In this document: piece by piece, positions 35,762-44,908 of the stretch
Position numbering within the stretch: position 1 is the stretch's first letter
Layout: each line of letters opens with the position of its first letter
Program-made: the position numbers and the translations under genes
Notes under the pieces: model-generated
What the model saw: the letters and a program-made list of their open reading frames with translations, nothing else
What the model was told of the DNA's origin: nothing
Databases searched by the model: none
NCBI GenBank assembly: GCA_031400455.1
Contig: JANNPX010000017.1
Coordinates: 1 to 64,000, forward strand
DNA length: 64,000 bases
Source: JANXYW01 sp031400455
GTDB lineage: Bacteria > Chloroflexota > Dehalococcoidia > DSTF01 > JACRBR01
Direction of reading: 5' to 3'

Positions 35762-36589
35762 CTACTTCTCGATCGGCACGTCGATCAACGATCCGTACTC
35801 CGTCCAGGAGCCGTCGTAGTTGCGCACGTTCGGGTAGCCCAGCAGGTGCTTCAGCGCGAACCACGTGTGCGACGACCGCTCGCCGATGCGGCAGTAGGCG
35901 ATGACTTCCTTGTCCTTCGTCACACCCTTCGACGCGTACAGCGCCTCGAGATCGGCCGCCGACTTGAACGTGCCATCCTCGGCGACTGCCTGCGCCCACG
36001 GCACGTTCGCCGCTCCGGGGATGTGCCCCATCCGCTGCGCCGTCTCCGGCAGTCCGGGAGGCGCCATGATTTCGCCGTTGTACTCGGCCGGCGACCGCAC
36101 GTCGACCATGGCGTTCTTCGCGTTGCCCAGCGCTGCCAGCACCTGGTCGCGCTTCGCTCGCAGTTCGGCCTTCGGCGCTTGTGCCTTGTACGAGGTCTTC
36201 GCCGGGGAAGGGACGTCCTTCGTGGTCGCCCGGTTCTCGGCGGTCCACTTCTTGCGGCCGCCGTCCATCAGCTTGATGTCCTTGTGGCCGTACATCTCGA
36301 GCAGCCAGAAGGCGTACGCGGCGAACCAGTTGTTGTTGTCGCCGTAGAGCACCACCGTGTCGTCGTTGCCAACGCCCGCCGCGCTCAGCAGCGCTTCGAG
36401 CCCATCCTTCGTGATGATGTCGCGCCGTACCTGGTCCTGCAGTTGGCTGGTCCAGTTGAAGCCGACTGCGCCGGGTGCGTGTCCCTCGTCGTAGGCGGCC
36501 GTGTCGACGTCCACCTCGATCAACTTGACCTTCGGATTACTCAGGTTGGTGGCGACCCACTCGGTCGTCACGAGCACATCAGATGCCAT
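35762..36589 (-). CDS. Thiosulfate/3-mercaptopyruvate sulfurtransferase (tandem rhodanese)
   Basis: 275 residues with two rhodanese domains. The first, catalytically silent, has KLIEVDVDTAAYDEGHAPGAVGFNW and VVLYGDNNNWFAAYAFWLL. The second has MVDVRSPAEYNGE, HIPGAANVPW and the active-site loop AYCRIGERSSHTWFAL with the catalytic Cys. It transfers sulfane sulfur to cyanide or thiols. GGAGGTAG precedes the start. Its order in the sulfur network with the JAMM protease nearby is suggestive only. Confidence 0.9.
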   Translation of the reverse strand: MASDVLVTTEWVATNLSNPKVKLIEVDVDTAAYDEGHAPGAVGFNWTSQLQDQVRRDIITKDGLEALLSAAGVGNDDTVVLYGDNNNWFAAYAFWLLEMYGHKDIKLMDGGRKKWTAENRATTKDVPSPAKTSYKAQAPKAELRAKRDQVLAALGNAKNAMVDVRSPAEYNGEIMAPPGLPETAQRMGHIPGAANVPWAQAVAEDGTFKSAADLEALYASKGVTKDKEVIAYCRIGERSSHTWFALKHLLGYPNVRNYDGSWTEYGSLIDVPIEK

Positions 36590-36702
36590 AACGAACTACC
36601 TCCTAGAACTAATGCTGCTGCTTGTGCCGAACCCGGCGCCTTGGATGCGAAATTTGGGGCGACTGCTCGCCGGGAAGTAGTTAGCTGAAAGGTCCTGCTA
36701 TG

Positions 36703-37200
36703 TCAGCGAAGCGAACCCATCTTGCTCCAGTCGGATCCCAGCAGCGCGGCGACGAACAGGATCGCCACAGACAGCACCAGCGTGGCGATCGATGTGTACA
36801 TCGACATCCGCCGCGTCTTGGCGATCTCCGCCTCCGCGGCATTCGACTCCTGGAGCCGCTGCAGCTTCCGCCCGAACACCGCGCCATGCAGGACGGTCAG
36901 GATGACAATCAGGGTCACCAGCGTCAGCTTGATTTGCAGCGTGATGAAGTAGCGCTTGTAGTTGTCAATCTCGAAGTCGTGCTCGTAGTAATTGATCACA
37001 CCCGTGACCAGCAGCACCACCAGCGCGCCGCCTCCCAGCATGCCGAATCGCGTCGTCATCACCCGCATCGCGCGAGCGCGCACCTTCACATCATCGATCG
37101 TCTGCATCGCCGGCACCGCCGCCACAGCGAGGAAGATCTGCGGCCCGATGAACGCCACCGCCGAGAGGATGTGCAACCAAAGGACAATTGCGTCATACAT
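36703..37200 (-). CDS. Four-helix membrane protein, CopD-like
   Basis: 165 residues from ATG 37200. Four hydrophobic helices are seen: AIVLWLHILSAVAFIGPQIFL with a His in the first, MLGGGALVVLLVTGVIN, LQIKLTLVTLIVILTVLHGAVF with a second His, and YTSIATLVLSVAILFVAALL. The His positions and topology resemble the CopD/DUF2269-like family of heme- or copper-related membrane proteins, but no metal site is certain. It is transcribed alone, away from the M23 operon. Confidence 0.6.
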   Translation of the reverse strand: MYDAIVLWLHILSAVAFIGPQIFLAVAAVPAMQTIDDVKVRARAMRVMTTRFGMLGGGALVVLLVTGVINYYEHDFEIDNYKRYFITLQIKLTLVTLIVILTVLHGAVFGRKLQRLQESNAAEAEIAKTRRMSMYTSIATLVLSVAILFVAALLGSDWSKMGSLR

Positions 37201-37556
37201 ACCTCGATTGTAGGCCAGCCCCGCCCTTGCTGGAAGCCTCTCGACCAGTGGCGATTTGTCATCCTGACCTTCCCCCCTGTCATCCAGAGCGTAGCGAAGG
37301 ATCTTCCCCGATCGGCATCGGAGGCTTCGGCAGCCCACGACGAATCGCCGCCCGGGGGGACTCCGCTATGCCGTGGCGGCGAGCCCGTCCGAAACAGATG
37401 CTTCGCTTCGCTCTGCATGACAGTCGGCGCGGCCCGTTCGCTGTCCCGCCTCTTGCCTCCCGCCTCCCGTTCCCTCCTCCTTCCAGCTTCCAATCCCCAA
37501 CCGCTATCCTGAAGCGACCCACCCCCTGATACTCGGGTCGGAAAGCTGGCCGTCGC
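37201..37556. other. Repeat-rich spacer between divergent genes
   Basis: 356 bases holding a TGTCATCCAGAGCG repeat (37278-37305) and, further on, CT-rich heptamer-like text (about 37441-37490: CCTCCCG/CTTCC repeats). No gene is seen. It must also contain the promoter of the envelope/redox operon. Confidence 0.5.
37278..37305. repeat. GTCATCCAGAGCGTAGCGAAGGATCT repeat, copy 1
   Basis: Matches 52655-52682 and 53911-53938 with 2-3 differences. The minus strand reads I-L-R-Y-A-L-D-D and the related copies read VILSEAKDL in one frame, a motif often mis-called as protein. Confidence 0.75.
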
Positions 37557-38285
37557 TTGCGGCGTATCTCCCGCACCGCTCCGATGCTCCTCGCGGCGCT
37601 CGCCCTGCTGGCGTCCGCTTGCGGTTCCGTCTTCGGCTCCAGCAGCACCGCCACATTCACTGCAACGTCCGTGCCGCCGACAGCCACGCCCGAACCACTT
37701 GACCTGACGGTGTTCCGGGGCTTCATCTTCCCCATCCGCGGAGGCTGTCTGCCCGAAGGCGATCAACTCATGCCCAACGCGCCGCGCGAGTATCGTGGTG
37801 GCACGCACGAGGGGGTCGATTTCTACGACTACGACAACTGCACGGAGATCGGCCAGAGCACAGCCATCGTCGCCGCGAAGGACGGCGTGGTGATCCGGGC
37901 CGACCACGACTATCAGCCGCTCACGCAGGCACAACTGCTGGACCTCGAGAAGCGTATCTCGGAAGGACACGCCAACGACCCGGACGTCCTCGATGTCTTC
38001 CGCGGGCGCCAGGTATGGATCGATCACGGAAAGGGCATCGTGACGCGCTACGCACACACCTCCGATGTCGCGGCCAACATCAAGGTCGGTGACGCCGTCC
38101 GTGAGGGCGACGTCATCGCGTTCGTCGGCGACTCCGGCACGCCCGAATCGATCAGCGCCCCTGGCGTCGAAGAGCACCTGCACTTCGAGCTCCGCGCCGG
38201 CGACACGTTCCTCGGCAACGGGCTGCCACCCGGCGACGTTCGCATGCTCTACGAGCACCTGTTCGCCCCGCTCGGAGCGCCATGA
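37557..38285 (+). CDS. Lipoprotein with M23-type (LytM) peptidase domain
   Basis: 242 residues from TTG 37557, which gives a basic n-region (RRISR) before the hydrophobic stretch MLLAALALLASACGS, a lipobox with Cys near residue 22. A Thr/Pro linker follows. The LytM fold has GTHEGVDFYDYDNC (first His and Asp of the zinc site), IDHGKGIVTRYAHTS, and the HLHFEL signature. It likely cleaves peptidoglycan or acts as a non-catalytic activator at the outside of the membrane. The stop overlaps the resA start by 4 bp. Confidence 0.82.
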   Translation: MRRISRTAPMLLAALALLASACGSVFGSSSTATFTATSVPPTATPEPLDLTVFRGFIFPIRGGCLPEGDQLMPNAPREYRGGTHEGVDFYDYDNCTEIGQSTAIVAAKDGVVIRADHDYQPLTQAQLLDLEKRISEGHANDPDVLDVFRGRQVWIDHGKGIVTRYAHTSDVAANIKVGDAVREGDVIAFVGDSGTPESISAPGVEEHLHFELRAGDTFLGNGLPPGDVRMLYEHLFAPLGAP

Positions 38286-38959
38286 CGCCTACGAACGACC
38301 TGCCCCTCGACGAGGTATCCGGCGTCGAAGAGCGTCCGCAGAACCGCCGCGAGTGGAGCGGCGTGCTTCGCAGCCTCGTCCTGCCGCTGCTGCTCATCGC
38401 GACCATCGTCGGCGGCCTCTACTACATCGAGCAGCGGCGCAACGGCGCCGCCAGCACGGTCGATGGCACGGGCATCGTCACGCTCCCCGTGGAGAAGAAC
38501 CTCACGGGTAGGTCACCCTCGACCGATGTCGGGCGCGCGGCACCAGACTTTCTGCTGAAGACGCCGGATGGCGGCACGCTGCGTCTGAGCGACCTGCAGG
38601 GCAAGCCTGTGCTCGTGAACTTCTGGGCAACGTGGTGTACTCCATGCCGCCAGGAGATGCCGGAGATCGTCCGTGCCTACGATACCCACAAGGCAGCTGG
38701 CCTCGTCGTAGTCGCCGTCGACCTGCAGGAGAACGCCGGAACTGTGCGGACCTTCGCGCAGGAGTTCGGAATGACCTTCCCGATCGTCATCGACCGCAAC
38801 GGCGGCGTCGGCGACGCCTGGCGCATCGGCGGCCCCGTGGAGGGCATCCCCTCCTCGTACTTCCTCGACGCCTCAGGCGTGGTGCAAGCGCGCATCTTCG
38901 GCCCGATGACGGCAGAGACGCTGCGCGACAACCTCGCAGCCATCGGGGTGCGGGAGTGA
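38282..38959 (+). CDS. resA: ResA/TlpA-type thiol-disulfide oxidoreductase
   Basis: 225 residues with an uncleaved N-terminal anchor (SLVLPLLLIATIVGGLYYI) and a thioredoxin fold outside. The active site is NFWATWCTPCRQEMPEI (CxxC), and EGIPSSYFLDASG carries the cis-Pro loop. It keeps the heme-binding cysteines of apocytochromes c reduced. It is followed 4 bp later by the ResB-like gene, the usual pairing in system II cytochrome c maturation. No ResC/CcsA is visible in the window. Confidence 0.88.
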   Translation: MTPTNDLPLDEVSGVEERPQNRREWSGVLRSLVLPLLLIATIVGGLYYIEQRRNGAASTVDGTGIVTLPVEKNLTGRSPSTDVGRAAPDFLLKTPDGGTLRLSDLQGKPVLVNFWATWCTPCRQEMPEIVRAYDTHKAAGLVVVAVDLQENAGTVRTFAQEFGMTFPIVIDRNGGVGDAWRIGGPVEGIPSSYFLDASGVVQARIFGPMTAETLRDNLAAIGVRE

Positions 38960-38963
38960 CGCG

Positions 38964-40616
38964 TTGACCACGGCGAGCCCCACTTCTACCGCATCACGCC
39001 GTCCCTCCTTCGATGCGTGGGCGCCTATCTGGCGCCTCCTCACATCCGTGCGCTTCGCCGTCTTCTACATTGCGACGCTCGCCGCCTTCGGCCTGTTAGG
39101 GGTGCTCATCCCGCAAGTGCCCGAGCCCATGCGCGGCAACGATGCCGCGATCTCTGTCTGGCTCGAGGCGCAGCGGGGCACGTTCGGGCCGTTTACGGAA
39201 ACGATGCGCCGTCTCGGTCTCTTCGAAGTGTTCCAAGCGAAGTGGTTTCTCTTCGCCCTCGGCTTTCTCGTCGTCAACGTGACGACCTGCACGTTCAACC
39301 GCTGGTCGCCGACGTTTCGCAACGTCTTCCACCCGCCGCGGAGCGTTCCCGACAGCTTCTTCGAGCGCGCGCACAACCGCACCGTCCTCGCGCCGATCGA
39401 TGTCGCGACGCTGGAACCCACACTCCGCAAACTCCGCTACCGCGTCGAGACGCGCGTCGAGGATGCCGCGACGTACGTCTTCGCGGATCGCGCGCCGTGG
39501 ACGCAACTCGCGACGTTCGTCAGCCACCTCGCGCTGATTCTCTTCATCTCCGGCGGCCTCGTCACATGGCTCACCGGATTCAGTGCGGAGATCTTCGCCG
39601 GCGAGGGCACCACCGCTCCGCTCTTCGCCGTCAGCGATCCTAATCAGATACAGGTGCGCATCGATTCGGCGACGGGCCGCTTCGGCGAGCGCGGCAATCC
39701 GCTCGATTTCCGAACGCAGCTCACCATCTTCCGCAACGGCGAGGAGGTCGCGCGCGGTACCAGCACCGTCAACGACCCGTTCAAGTACGGCGGCTATCGG
39801 TTCCACCAGGCGGCCTACTTTCCGGACGGCGCGGAGCTGCGCATTCGCGATCTCTCGACCGGCAACACCGTCTTTCACGAGACCTTTCCGCTCGAGGACA
39901 CGGTTGCCGCGCCGTCCGTTACGATCAGCGACGCTTCCGGCGCGACGTTGCTCGCCGACACGATTGCTCCCACCGACTTCCTCGACATTGCCAGCGGTGC
40001 CCTCGTGGCCGTGCCGAACACCGATCGCGTGATCTGGGTCGGCATCACGGCGAAAGACGAGGACGCATGGCAGCTCGTCGCCTTCGACCCGCAGGCAGCG
40101 GGTGCATCCGCAGAGCTCCGGATCAATGAAGGCGCCACCGGATCGATCAGCGGCCTGAACGTGCGGTTCGATCGCGTGAAGCCCATTCCGTCCGCGGTCG
40201 GCATCGGCGTGCCCGGCGCCGATGCACAGACGTTCGCGCAGCTCACCACGGCTTCCGGCGGTGCAGAGACGCTGATGCTCGTCTCGACGAACAACCCCGC
40301 CATCTCCCTCGCGCCCGGACAGCCGGTGGCTGTTGGGGGTCTGGAGTACACCTTTGAGGGGCGGCGGCCATTCGCCGGCATCGCCGTCAAGCGCGATTCC
40401 GGGGCATGGTTCATCTGGATCGCGACGGCTATGCTCGTTGGGGGCCTTGCGCTAACCTTCTACGTGCCGCGCAGGCGCCTATGGCTGCGCCTGACATCTC
40501 GTAGCACGCAGATCGCTTCGCTCGCCGAGAAGAGCGGCGGTTTCGAGAAGGATATGCGCACGCTCGCACACCGTTTGGGCGTGCCCGTGCCGACCGACAT
40601 GCAGGAGGAACGCTAG
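38964..40616 (+). CDS. resB: ResB-like cytochrome c biogenesis protein
   Basis: 550 residues from TTG 38964. The N-terminal helices (LLTSVRFAVFYIATLAAFGLLGVLIPQ and FLFALGFLVVNVTTCTFNRW) contain the L-x-S-x-R/A-x-x-L start typical of ResB. A helix LATFVSHLALILFISGG holds a conserved His, and a large external beta-rich domain (about 210-460) follows, with NDPFKYGGYRFHQAAYFPDGAEL. A final helix (WIATAMLVGGLALTFYVPRRRLW) and a cytoplasmic tail end it. With the CcsA partner it delivers heme to cytochromes. Confidence 0.88.
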   Translation: MTTASPTSTASRRPSFDAWAPIWRLLTSVRFAVFYIATLAAFGLLGVLIPQVPEPMRGNDAAISVWLEAQRGTFGPFTETMRRLGLFEVFQAKWFLFALGFLVVNVTTCTFNRWSPTFRNVFHPPRSVPDSFFERAHNRTVLAPIDVATLEPTLRKLRYRVETRVEDAATYVFADRAPWTQLATFVSHLALILFISGGLVTWLTGFSAEIFAGEGTTAPLFAVSDPNQIQVRIDSATGRFGERGNPLDFRTQLTIFRNGEEVARGTSTVNDPFKYGGYRFHQAAYFPDGAELRIRDLSTGNTVFHETFPLEDTVAAPSVTISDASGATLLADTIAPTDFLDIASGALVAVPNTDRVIWVGITAKDEDAWQLVAFDPQAAGASAELRINEGATGSISGLNVRFDRVKPIPSAVGIGVPGADAQTFAQLTTASGGAETLMLVSTNNPAISLAPGQPVAVGGLEYTFEGRRPFAGIAVKRDSGAWFIWIATAMLVGGLALTFYVPRRRLWLRLTSRSTQIASLAEKSGGFEKDMRTLAHRLGVPVPTDMQEER

Positions 40617-41521
40617 TGCCAGCGATGCTGACTCTGCTGACCATCAAGATCGGCATGGATCCGAACATCGCCAAGTGGGGGAGCCTGCAGCTCACCTGGC
40701 ACGGCATCTTCACCGCCGTCGGCATCGCCGCTGGCGTGTACTTGGGCGCCTGGTTGGGTCGACGCCAGGGCATCACGGAAGACGACGCCTACAGCATCGC
40801 GCTGGTCGGCGTGCCCGCGGGCATCATCGGTGCACGTGCCATGTACGTGCTCGAGAACCACGAGCGCTTCTCCGGCCATTGGCTGGATGTTCTGCGCATC
40901 AACGAAGGCGGTATCACCGTCTGGGGTGCCGTCATCGGCGGCGTGCTGGGCGCCGTTGCCTACGGACTGATCCGCAAGCTCCCGATCACGCGCGGCCTCG
41001 ACGCCGCTGCATTCGGACTGCTGCTTGGCATGGCGCTCGGCCGCATTGGCGACTTGATCAACGGCGAGCATGTAGCCAAGGCGTCTGATCTGCCGTGGGC
41101 GGTCGAGTACACGAACACCGCGAGCCCCAGCTTCACGTTCGGGCCAACGCACCCCGCGACTACCTACGAGATGATCGGCGATTTCCTCATTATCGGCATC
41201 ATGGCGTTCCTCTTCATCAAGCTCTGGCTGCACCGCCCCGGCATCACCTTCTTTGCGGGCCTCGTGCTCTACTCGGCGATGCGCTTCGGTGTCAGCTACC
41301 TGCGCATCGATAGCGGCGTCGGCTGCCCCAACAACGTCGGCTGTCCGGAGTACATCATCAAGAACTGGATGACGTTCCCGCAGGTCGTGTCTACGATCAC
41401 GTTCGCGATCGGGATGGTAGGCCTCGCATGGACCGTCATGCGCAAGTCGCAGGATGCGCCCGCGCCTGCACTCGCGGCATCGTCGCTAGGGGGCTCCAGA
41501 GCCGCCGCCCGCCCAGGCTGA
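40616..41521 (+). CDS. lgt: Prolipoprotein diacylglyceryl transferase
   Basis: 301 residues from GTG 40616, overlapping the resB stop by 1 base. The seven-helix architecture and motifs fit Lgt: LTWHGIFTAVGIAAGVYLG, VPAGIIGARAMYVLENHERF, GGITVWGAVIGG and the signature LGRIGDLINGEHVAKASDLPW (GRxGNFxN-like), then YEMIGDFLII. Lgt attaches diacylglycerol to the lipobox Cys, so it can process the M23 lipoprotein of the same operon. The C-terminal tail is short and Ala-rich. Confidence 0.9.
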   Translation: MPAMLTLLTIKIGMDPNIAKWGSLQLTWHGIFTAVGIAAGVYLGAWLGRRQGITEDDAYSIALVGVPAGIIGARAMYVLENHERFSGHWLDVLRINEGGITVWGAVIGGVLGAVAYGLIRKLPITRGLDAAAFGLLLGMALGRIGDLINGEHVAKASDLPWAVEYTNTASPSFTFGPTHPATTYEMIGDFLIIGIMAFLFIKLWLHRPGITFFAGLVLYSAMRFGVSYLRIDSGVGCPNNVGCPEYIIKNWMTFPQVVSTITFAIGMVGLAWTVMRKSQDAPAPALAASSLGGSRAAARPG

Positions 41522-41790
41522 TGTCGCTACCCGAAGTCACACTATTCCGCCGCCGCAACTGCGGACTCTGCGACGACGCGCTTGTCGAACTGCGCGATCT
41601 CGCCCGCGATCTGCCCTTCACGATCGTTGAGCGCGACATCGACGACGATCCGGAACTGCAGTCCCGCTACAACGACGTCATCCCCGTCATCGCCGTCGGC
41701 GACACCGAGATCGCTCACGCTCCGATCGACCCGACTGAAATTGGGCCACTCCTCGCCTGGGCGCTGGGCAACGCCGTCGAGACTCCGTAG
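41521..41790 (+). CDS. Glutaredoxin-like thioredoxin-fold protein
   Basis: 89 residues. EVTLFRRRNCGLCDDALVEL is the first strand and helix with a CxxC active site, DIDDDPELQSRYNDVIPVIAVGD the second half with cis-Pro (IPVI). This is the DUF836-like glutaredoxin family. The start ATG overlaps the lgt stop by 1 base, so it is part of the redox/envelope operon and probably exchanges thiols with ResA or related proteins. Confidence 0.8.
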   Translation: MSLPEVTLFRRRNCGLCDDALVELRDLARDLPFTIVERDIDDDPELQSRYNDVIPVIAVGDTEIAHAPIDPTEIGPLLAWALGNAVETP

Positions 41791-41802
41791 GGACGGGCCT
41801 CC

Positions 41803-41827
41803 TCGAAGAGTCGCCGCAGGAGACAGG
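41803..41827. repeat. 25-bp repeat shared with 61791-61815
   Basis: Exact 25-bp identity with 61791-61815, 20 kb away. Here it lies between GGGACGGGCC and AGGCCTGTCC arms (41790-41835), giving a longer imperfect palindrome. Confidence 0.8.
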
Positions 41828-41874
41828 CCTGTCCGGGTTCATGATGGCGCGACGAAGTCGATGACGGAGACGTC

Positions 41875-42777
41875 CTATCGGACGTTGGCCTTCCCGCCGA
41901 ACGCCTCGGCCCACGCAAGCGGCGTATTCGTGGTGATGCGGTCCACCCCCGCATCGACCATCCGCTCGACGGCTGCGTCCGGCGTCGCACCGTGGTCGAC
42001 CGTCCACACCGTCACATCCATCGAGTGCTCGTGCAGCCACTCGGCCGCGTTGAATCGGTCGTCGAGCATCTGGAGGAACAGCCGATGATCGAGGAACATC
42101 TCACGCGCTGCGGGACACTGCGACGCGAACGCATCGAACCGCGCGCGCAGATACTCCGGTGCGGCCACCGTCCGCCCGATCGCGAGCGGGTGGTCGTCGC
42201 GATACCCGTACGCACCCATGGCTCGTGGTAGGAGGCTTGGTTCCTCCTGTGCGTGCCCGATGTACCGCCCCGGATCGAAGCCGAGCGCGAGCGTGGGATC
42301 AGCATCGTGCAGCAGCCGGAGGTTCCAGTCCTCGCCCGCCGTCACGATTACCCGCTGCTTGATTGGTGCGATGACATCCAGCAGCGCCTGCAGCCGCGCA
42401 TGCTCCATCGGACGCCAGTCCTTCAGGTCGAGTTGCAGTTCCGTCGCGCCGTCCCGCGCCATCGCGACCACATTGCTCAGCAGCGGCGGGCCATCGTCCG
42501 CGTCGTCCAGGAATCGAACCGCACGTACGTCGTCTGCCGTCGCCACACCGATCGATCCTGCGCCTGTGGTCTCGCGCTCAAGACGTCGCTCGTGCGACAC
42601 GACATAGTCGTCGCCCGCCAGCGAATGGACGTCGATCTCCAGCCGCGCGACGTTGGCGTGAACGCATTCGCGGATCGCCGCGGCGGAGTTGTGCCGAAAC
42701 CGGCCGGAGAGCGCCGCCATGTGGCACGTGAGTACCGACGTCCGGCCGCCGATGGTGATGCTGGGGGTGAGACTCAT
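41875..42777 (-). CDS. Glycerophosphodiester phosphodiesterase family protein
   Basis: 300 residues, TIM barrel. AAIRECVHANVARLEIDVHSLAGDDYVVSHERRLERETTG carries the E-x-D metal pair and the second His of the GDPD signature. LQLDLKDWRPMEHARLQALLDVI gives the Asp/Lys block, and TVWTVDHGATPDAAVERMVDAGVDRITTNTP the C-terminal barrel strand. It probably hydrolyses glycerophosphodiesters to glycerol-3-phosphate in the cytoplasm; no signal peptide is seen. The N-terminal His expected in AHRG is HMAALSG here, slightly diverged. Confidence 0.82.
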   Translation of the reverse strand: MSLTPSITIGGRTSVLTCHMAALSGRFRHNSAAAIRECVHANVARLEIDVHSLAGDDYVVSHERRLERETTGAGSIGVATADDVRAVRFLDDADDGPPLLSNVVAMARDGATELQLDLKDWRPMEHARLQALLDVIAPIKQRVIVTAGEDWNLRLLHDADPTLALGFDPGRYIGHAQEEPSLLPRAMGAYGYRDDHPLAIGRTVAAPEYLRARFDAFASQCPAAREMFLDHRLFLQMLDDRFNAAEWLHEHSMDVTVWTVDHGATPDAAVERMVDAGVDRITTNTPLAWAEAFGGKANVR

Positions 42778-42902
42778 CGGTCAGCCTTCATGTCAAGTTG
42801 ACGTGCCGGCATTATATGCGGCGTTTAGCGCAGGTCGACGCTCGCTACCGCACGTTCGTCCCCGCCCTGCCCGATATACTTCGCACGAAACGAGGTAGAT
42901 GC

Positions 42903-43679
42903 GTGCTTCTGACGCTCGACATCGGCAACACCAACGTCACCATCGGCGTCTTCGCGGGCGAAGAGATCCGCGCGACCTGGCGCATCGCCACCGACGTCGG
43001 CCGCCTCCCTGACGAGTACGCCGTGACGATCCTCGGCCTGCTGAGCACCGAAGACATCGCCATCGAGTCCGTGACGCAGGCCGTGATGGCCAGCGTCGTA
43101 CCGGACCTCGCGCCGGTCTTCGAGCAGCTCTGCCGCCGCTACTTCCACGTCGAGCCACTCGTCGTCAACACTGGCACGCGCACAGGCGTCCGCATCGTCT
43201 ATGACAACCCGCGCGAGGTTGGCGCCGACCGCATCGTCGATGTCGTCGCCGCGCTGCATCTGTACGGCCCGCCGCCATTGATCATTGTCGATTTCGGCAC
43301 CGCCACGGTCTTCGACGCCGTCTCTGCCGAAGGCGACTATCTCGGCGGTGCTATCGCTCCCGGCATCGGCATCTCGTCCGAGGCACTGTTCGAGCGCGCG
43401 GCGAAGCTCTACCGGGTGGAGCTCGAGCGGCCGAAGACTGCTATAGGCAAGAACACCGTGGCGGCCATCCAGTCCGGCACGCTCTACGGCTACGTCGGCC
43501 TGATCGAGGGGATGGTCGTGCGCTTTCAGAAGGAACTCGGCGGCAACGCCCGCGTGATCGCCACCGGCGGCTGGGCCAACCGGCTTGCGAAGGAGACCCA
43601 GATCTTCGACGCGGTCGATGAGAACCTCACGCTCACCGGCCTGCGCCTGATCCACGAAATGAACACGCGGCGCGACTGA
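42903..43679 (+). CDS. coaX: Pantothenate kinase type III
   Basis: 258 residues from GTG 42903, with GAGGT 8 bp upstream. LLTLDIGNTNVTIGVF is the phosphate loop (D-x-G-N-T/S), DNPREVGADRIVDVVAAL the family signature, LIIVDFGTATVFDAVSAEGDYLGGAIAPGI the ADENOSINE/PHOSPHATE block, and VIATGGWANRLAKE the C-terminal part. It phosphorylates pantothenate in the first step of CoA synthesis and is not feedback-inhibited in this type. It is followed directly by coaBC. Confidence 0.93.
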   Translation: MLLTLDIGNTNVTIGVFAGEEIRATWRIATDVGRLPDEYAVTILGLLSTEDIAIESVTQAVMASVVPDLAPVFEQLCRRYFHVEPLVVNTGTRTGVRIVYDNPREVGADRIVDVVAALHLYGPPPLIIVDFGTATVFDAVSAEGDYLGGAIAPGIGISSEALFERAAKLYRVELERPKTAIGKNTVAAIQSGTLYGYVGLIEGMVVRFQKELGGNARVIATGGWANRLAKETQIFDAVDENLTLTGLRLIHEMNTRRD

Positions 43680-43680
43680 T

Positions 43681-44898
43681 ATGCCACACGAAGACCCCCT
43701 TCACGGCGCACGCATCGTCCTCGGCGTCTGCGGCAGCATCGCCAGCTACAAGGCCGCCGATTTCGCCAGCAAGCTCACGCAGGCCGGGGCCGAAGTCGAC
43801 GTCGTGTTGACGGACAGCGCGCGACAGTTCGTTGCCCCACTGACCTTCCGTGGCGTCACCGGCAGACCCGTCTTCACCGACATGTTCGACCCGAACTCGC
43901 CGCTCGCCGAGGAGCACGTCGCGCTCGCCCGCTCGGCATCGGCGATGATCATCGCGCCCGCGACCGCGACGACGCTCGCGCGTCTCGCTCATGGCATGGC
44001 CGACAACATGGTCGCCATTACCGCGCTCGCAACGACCGCGCCCGTGCTCGTCGCACCGGCGATGGATGCCCAGATGTGGGCGCACGCCGCAACCCGCGTG
44101 AACGTCGACCTGCTCCGCGAGCGGGGTGTGATCTTTGTCGGCCCGGCGGAAGGGCGACTCGCCAGCGGTCACATCGGCCCCGGCCGCCTCGTCGAGACCG
44201 GCGCCATTCTCGGCGCGCTCCGCCAGGCCCTCAGCGCGAAGGGCGATCTCTCAGGACGCCGCATCGTCGTCAGCGCGGGCGGCACGCAGGAGCCGATCGA
44301 TCCTGTGCGGTTCGTCGGGAATCGCTCGTCCGGCAAGATGGGCTTCGCTATCGCCGAGGCCGCGCGCGACCGTGGCGCGCAGGTCACGCTCGTCACTGGC
44401 CCCGTCGCGCTCGCTACTCCGTACGGCGTCACGCGGATCGACGTGCGCACCACGGCCGACATGGCTGCCGCCATCCGTCATACGACCGACGGCTGCGACG
44501 CGCTGATCATGGCCGCTGCCCCGGCCGACTTCCGCGCTGCCTCGCAGTCCGATCAGAAGATCAAGCGCACCGGTGCATCTCTGAGCGTCGATCTCGTCCC
44601 GAACGAAGACATCATCGCCGGCCTGAAAGGCAGCTTCGTGAAGGTCGGTTTCGCCGCCGAGACCGAAAAGGTCATCGCCAACGCGCACGCGAAAGTCGCC
44701 AGCAAGGGACTCGACCTGATCGCCGCCAACGACGTGACCGCGCCGCAAGCCGGCTTCGCCCACGACACCAACCTCGTCACCCTCATCGGCGCCGACGGCA
44801 CGGTCGACGAATTACCACTCCTCACCAAGTACGAAGTAGGGCACCGCATTCTGGATCGGGTTGTGGCGATCCTGGCGAAACAAGGCCGAAGCACCTGA
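43681..44898 (+). CDS. coaBC: Bifunctional phosphopantothenoylcysteine decarboxylase / phosphopantothenate-cysteine ligase
   Basis: 405 residues. The CoaC part begins RIVLGVCGSIASYKAADFASKL (flavoprotein fold) and contains the FMN-binding APATATTLARLAHGMADN and PAMDAQMWAHAATRVN (PAMNxxM). The CoaB part begins RRIVVSAGGTQEPIDPVRFVGNRSSGKMG, with AAPADFRAA and KIKRTGASLSVDLVPNEDII. It follows coaX by 1 bp, so pantothenate phosphorylation and the next two CoA steps are co-expressed. Confidence 0.95.
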   Translation: MPHEDPLHGARIVLGVCGSIASYKAADFASKLTQAGAEVDVVLTDSARQFVAPLTFRGVTGRPVFTDMFDPNSPLAEEHVALARSASAMIIAPATATTLARLAHGMADNMVAITALATTAPVLVAPAMDAQMWAHAATRVNVDLLRERGVIFVGPAEGRLASGHIGPGRLVETGAILGALRQALSAKGDLSGRRIVVSAGGTQEPIDPVRFVGNRSSGKMGFAIAEAARDRGAQVTLVTGPVALATPYGVTRIDVRTTADMAAAIRHTTDGCDALIMAAAPADFRAASQSDQKIKRTGASLSVDLVPNEDIIAGLKGSFVKVGFAAETEKVIANAHAKVASKGLDLIAANDVTAPQAGFAHDTNLVTLIGADGTVDELPLLTKYEVGHRILDRVVAILAKQGRST

Positions 44899-44908
44899 CC
44901 GGATGTAG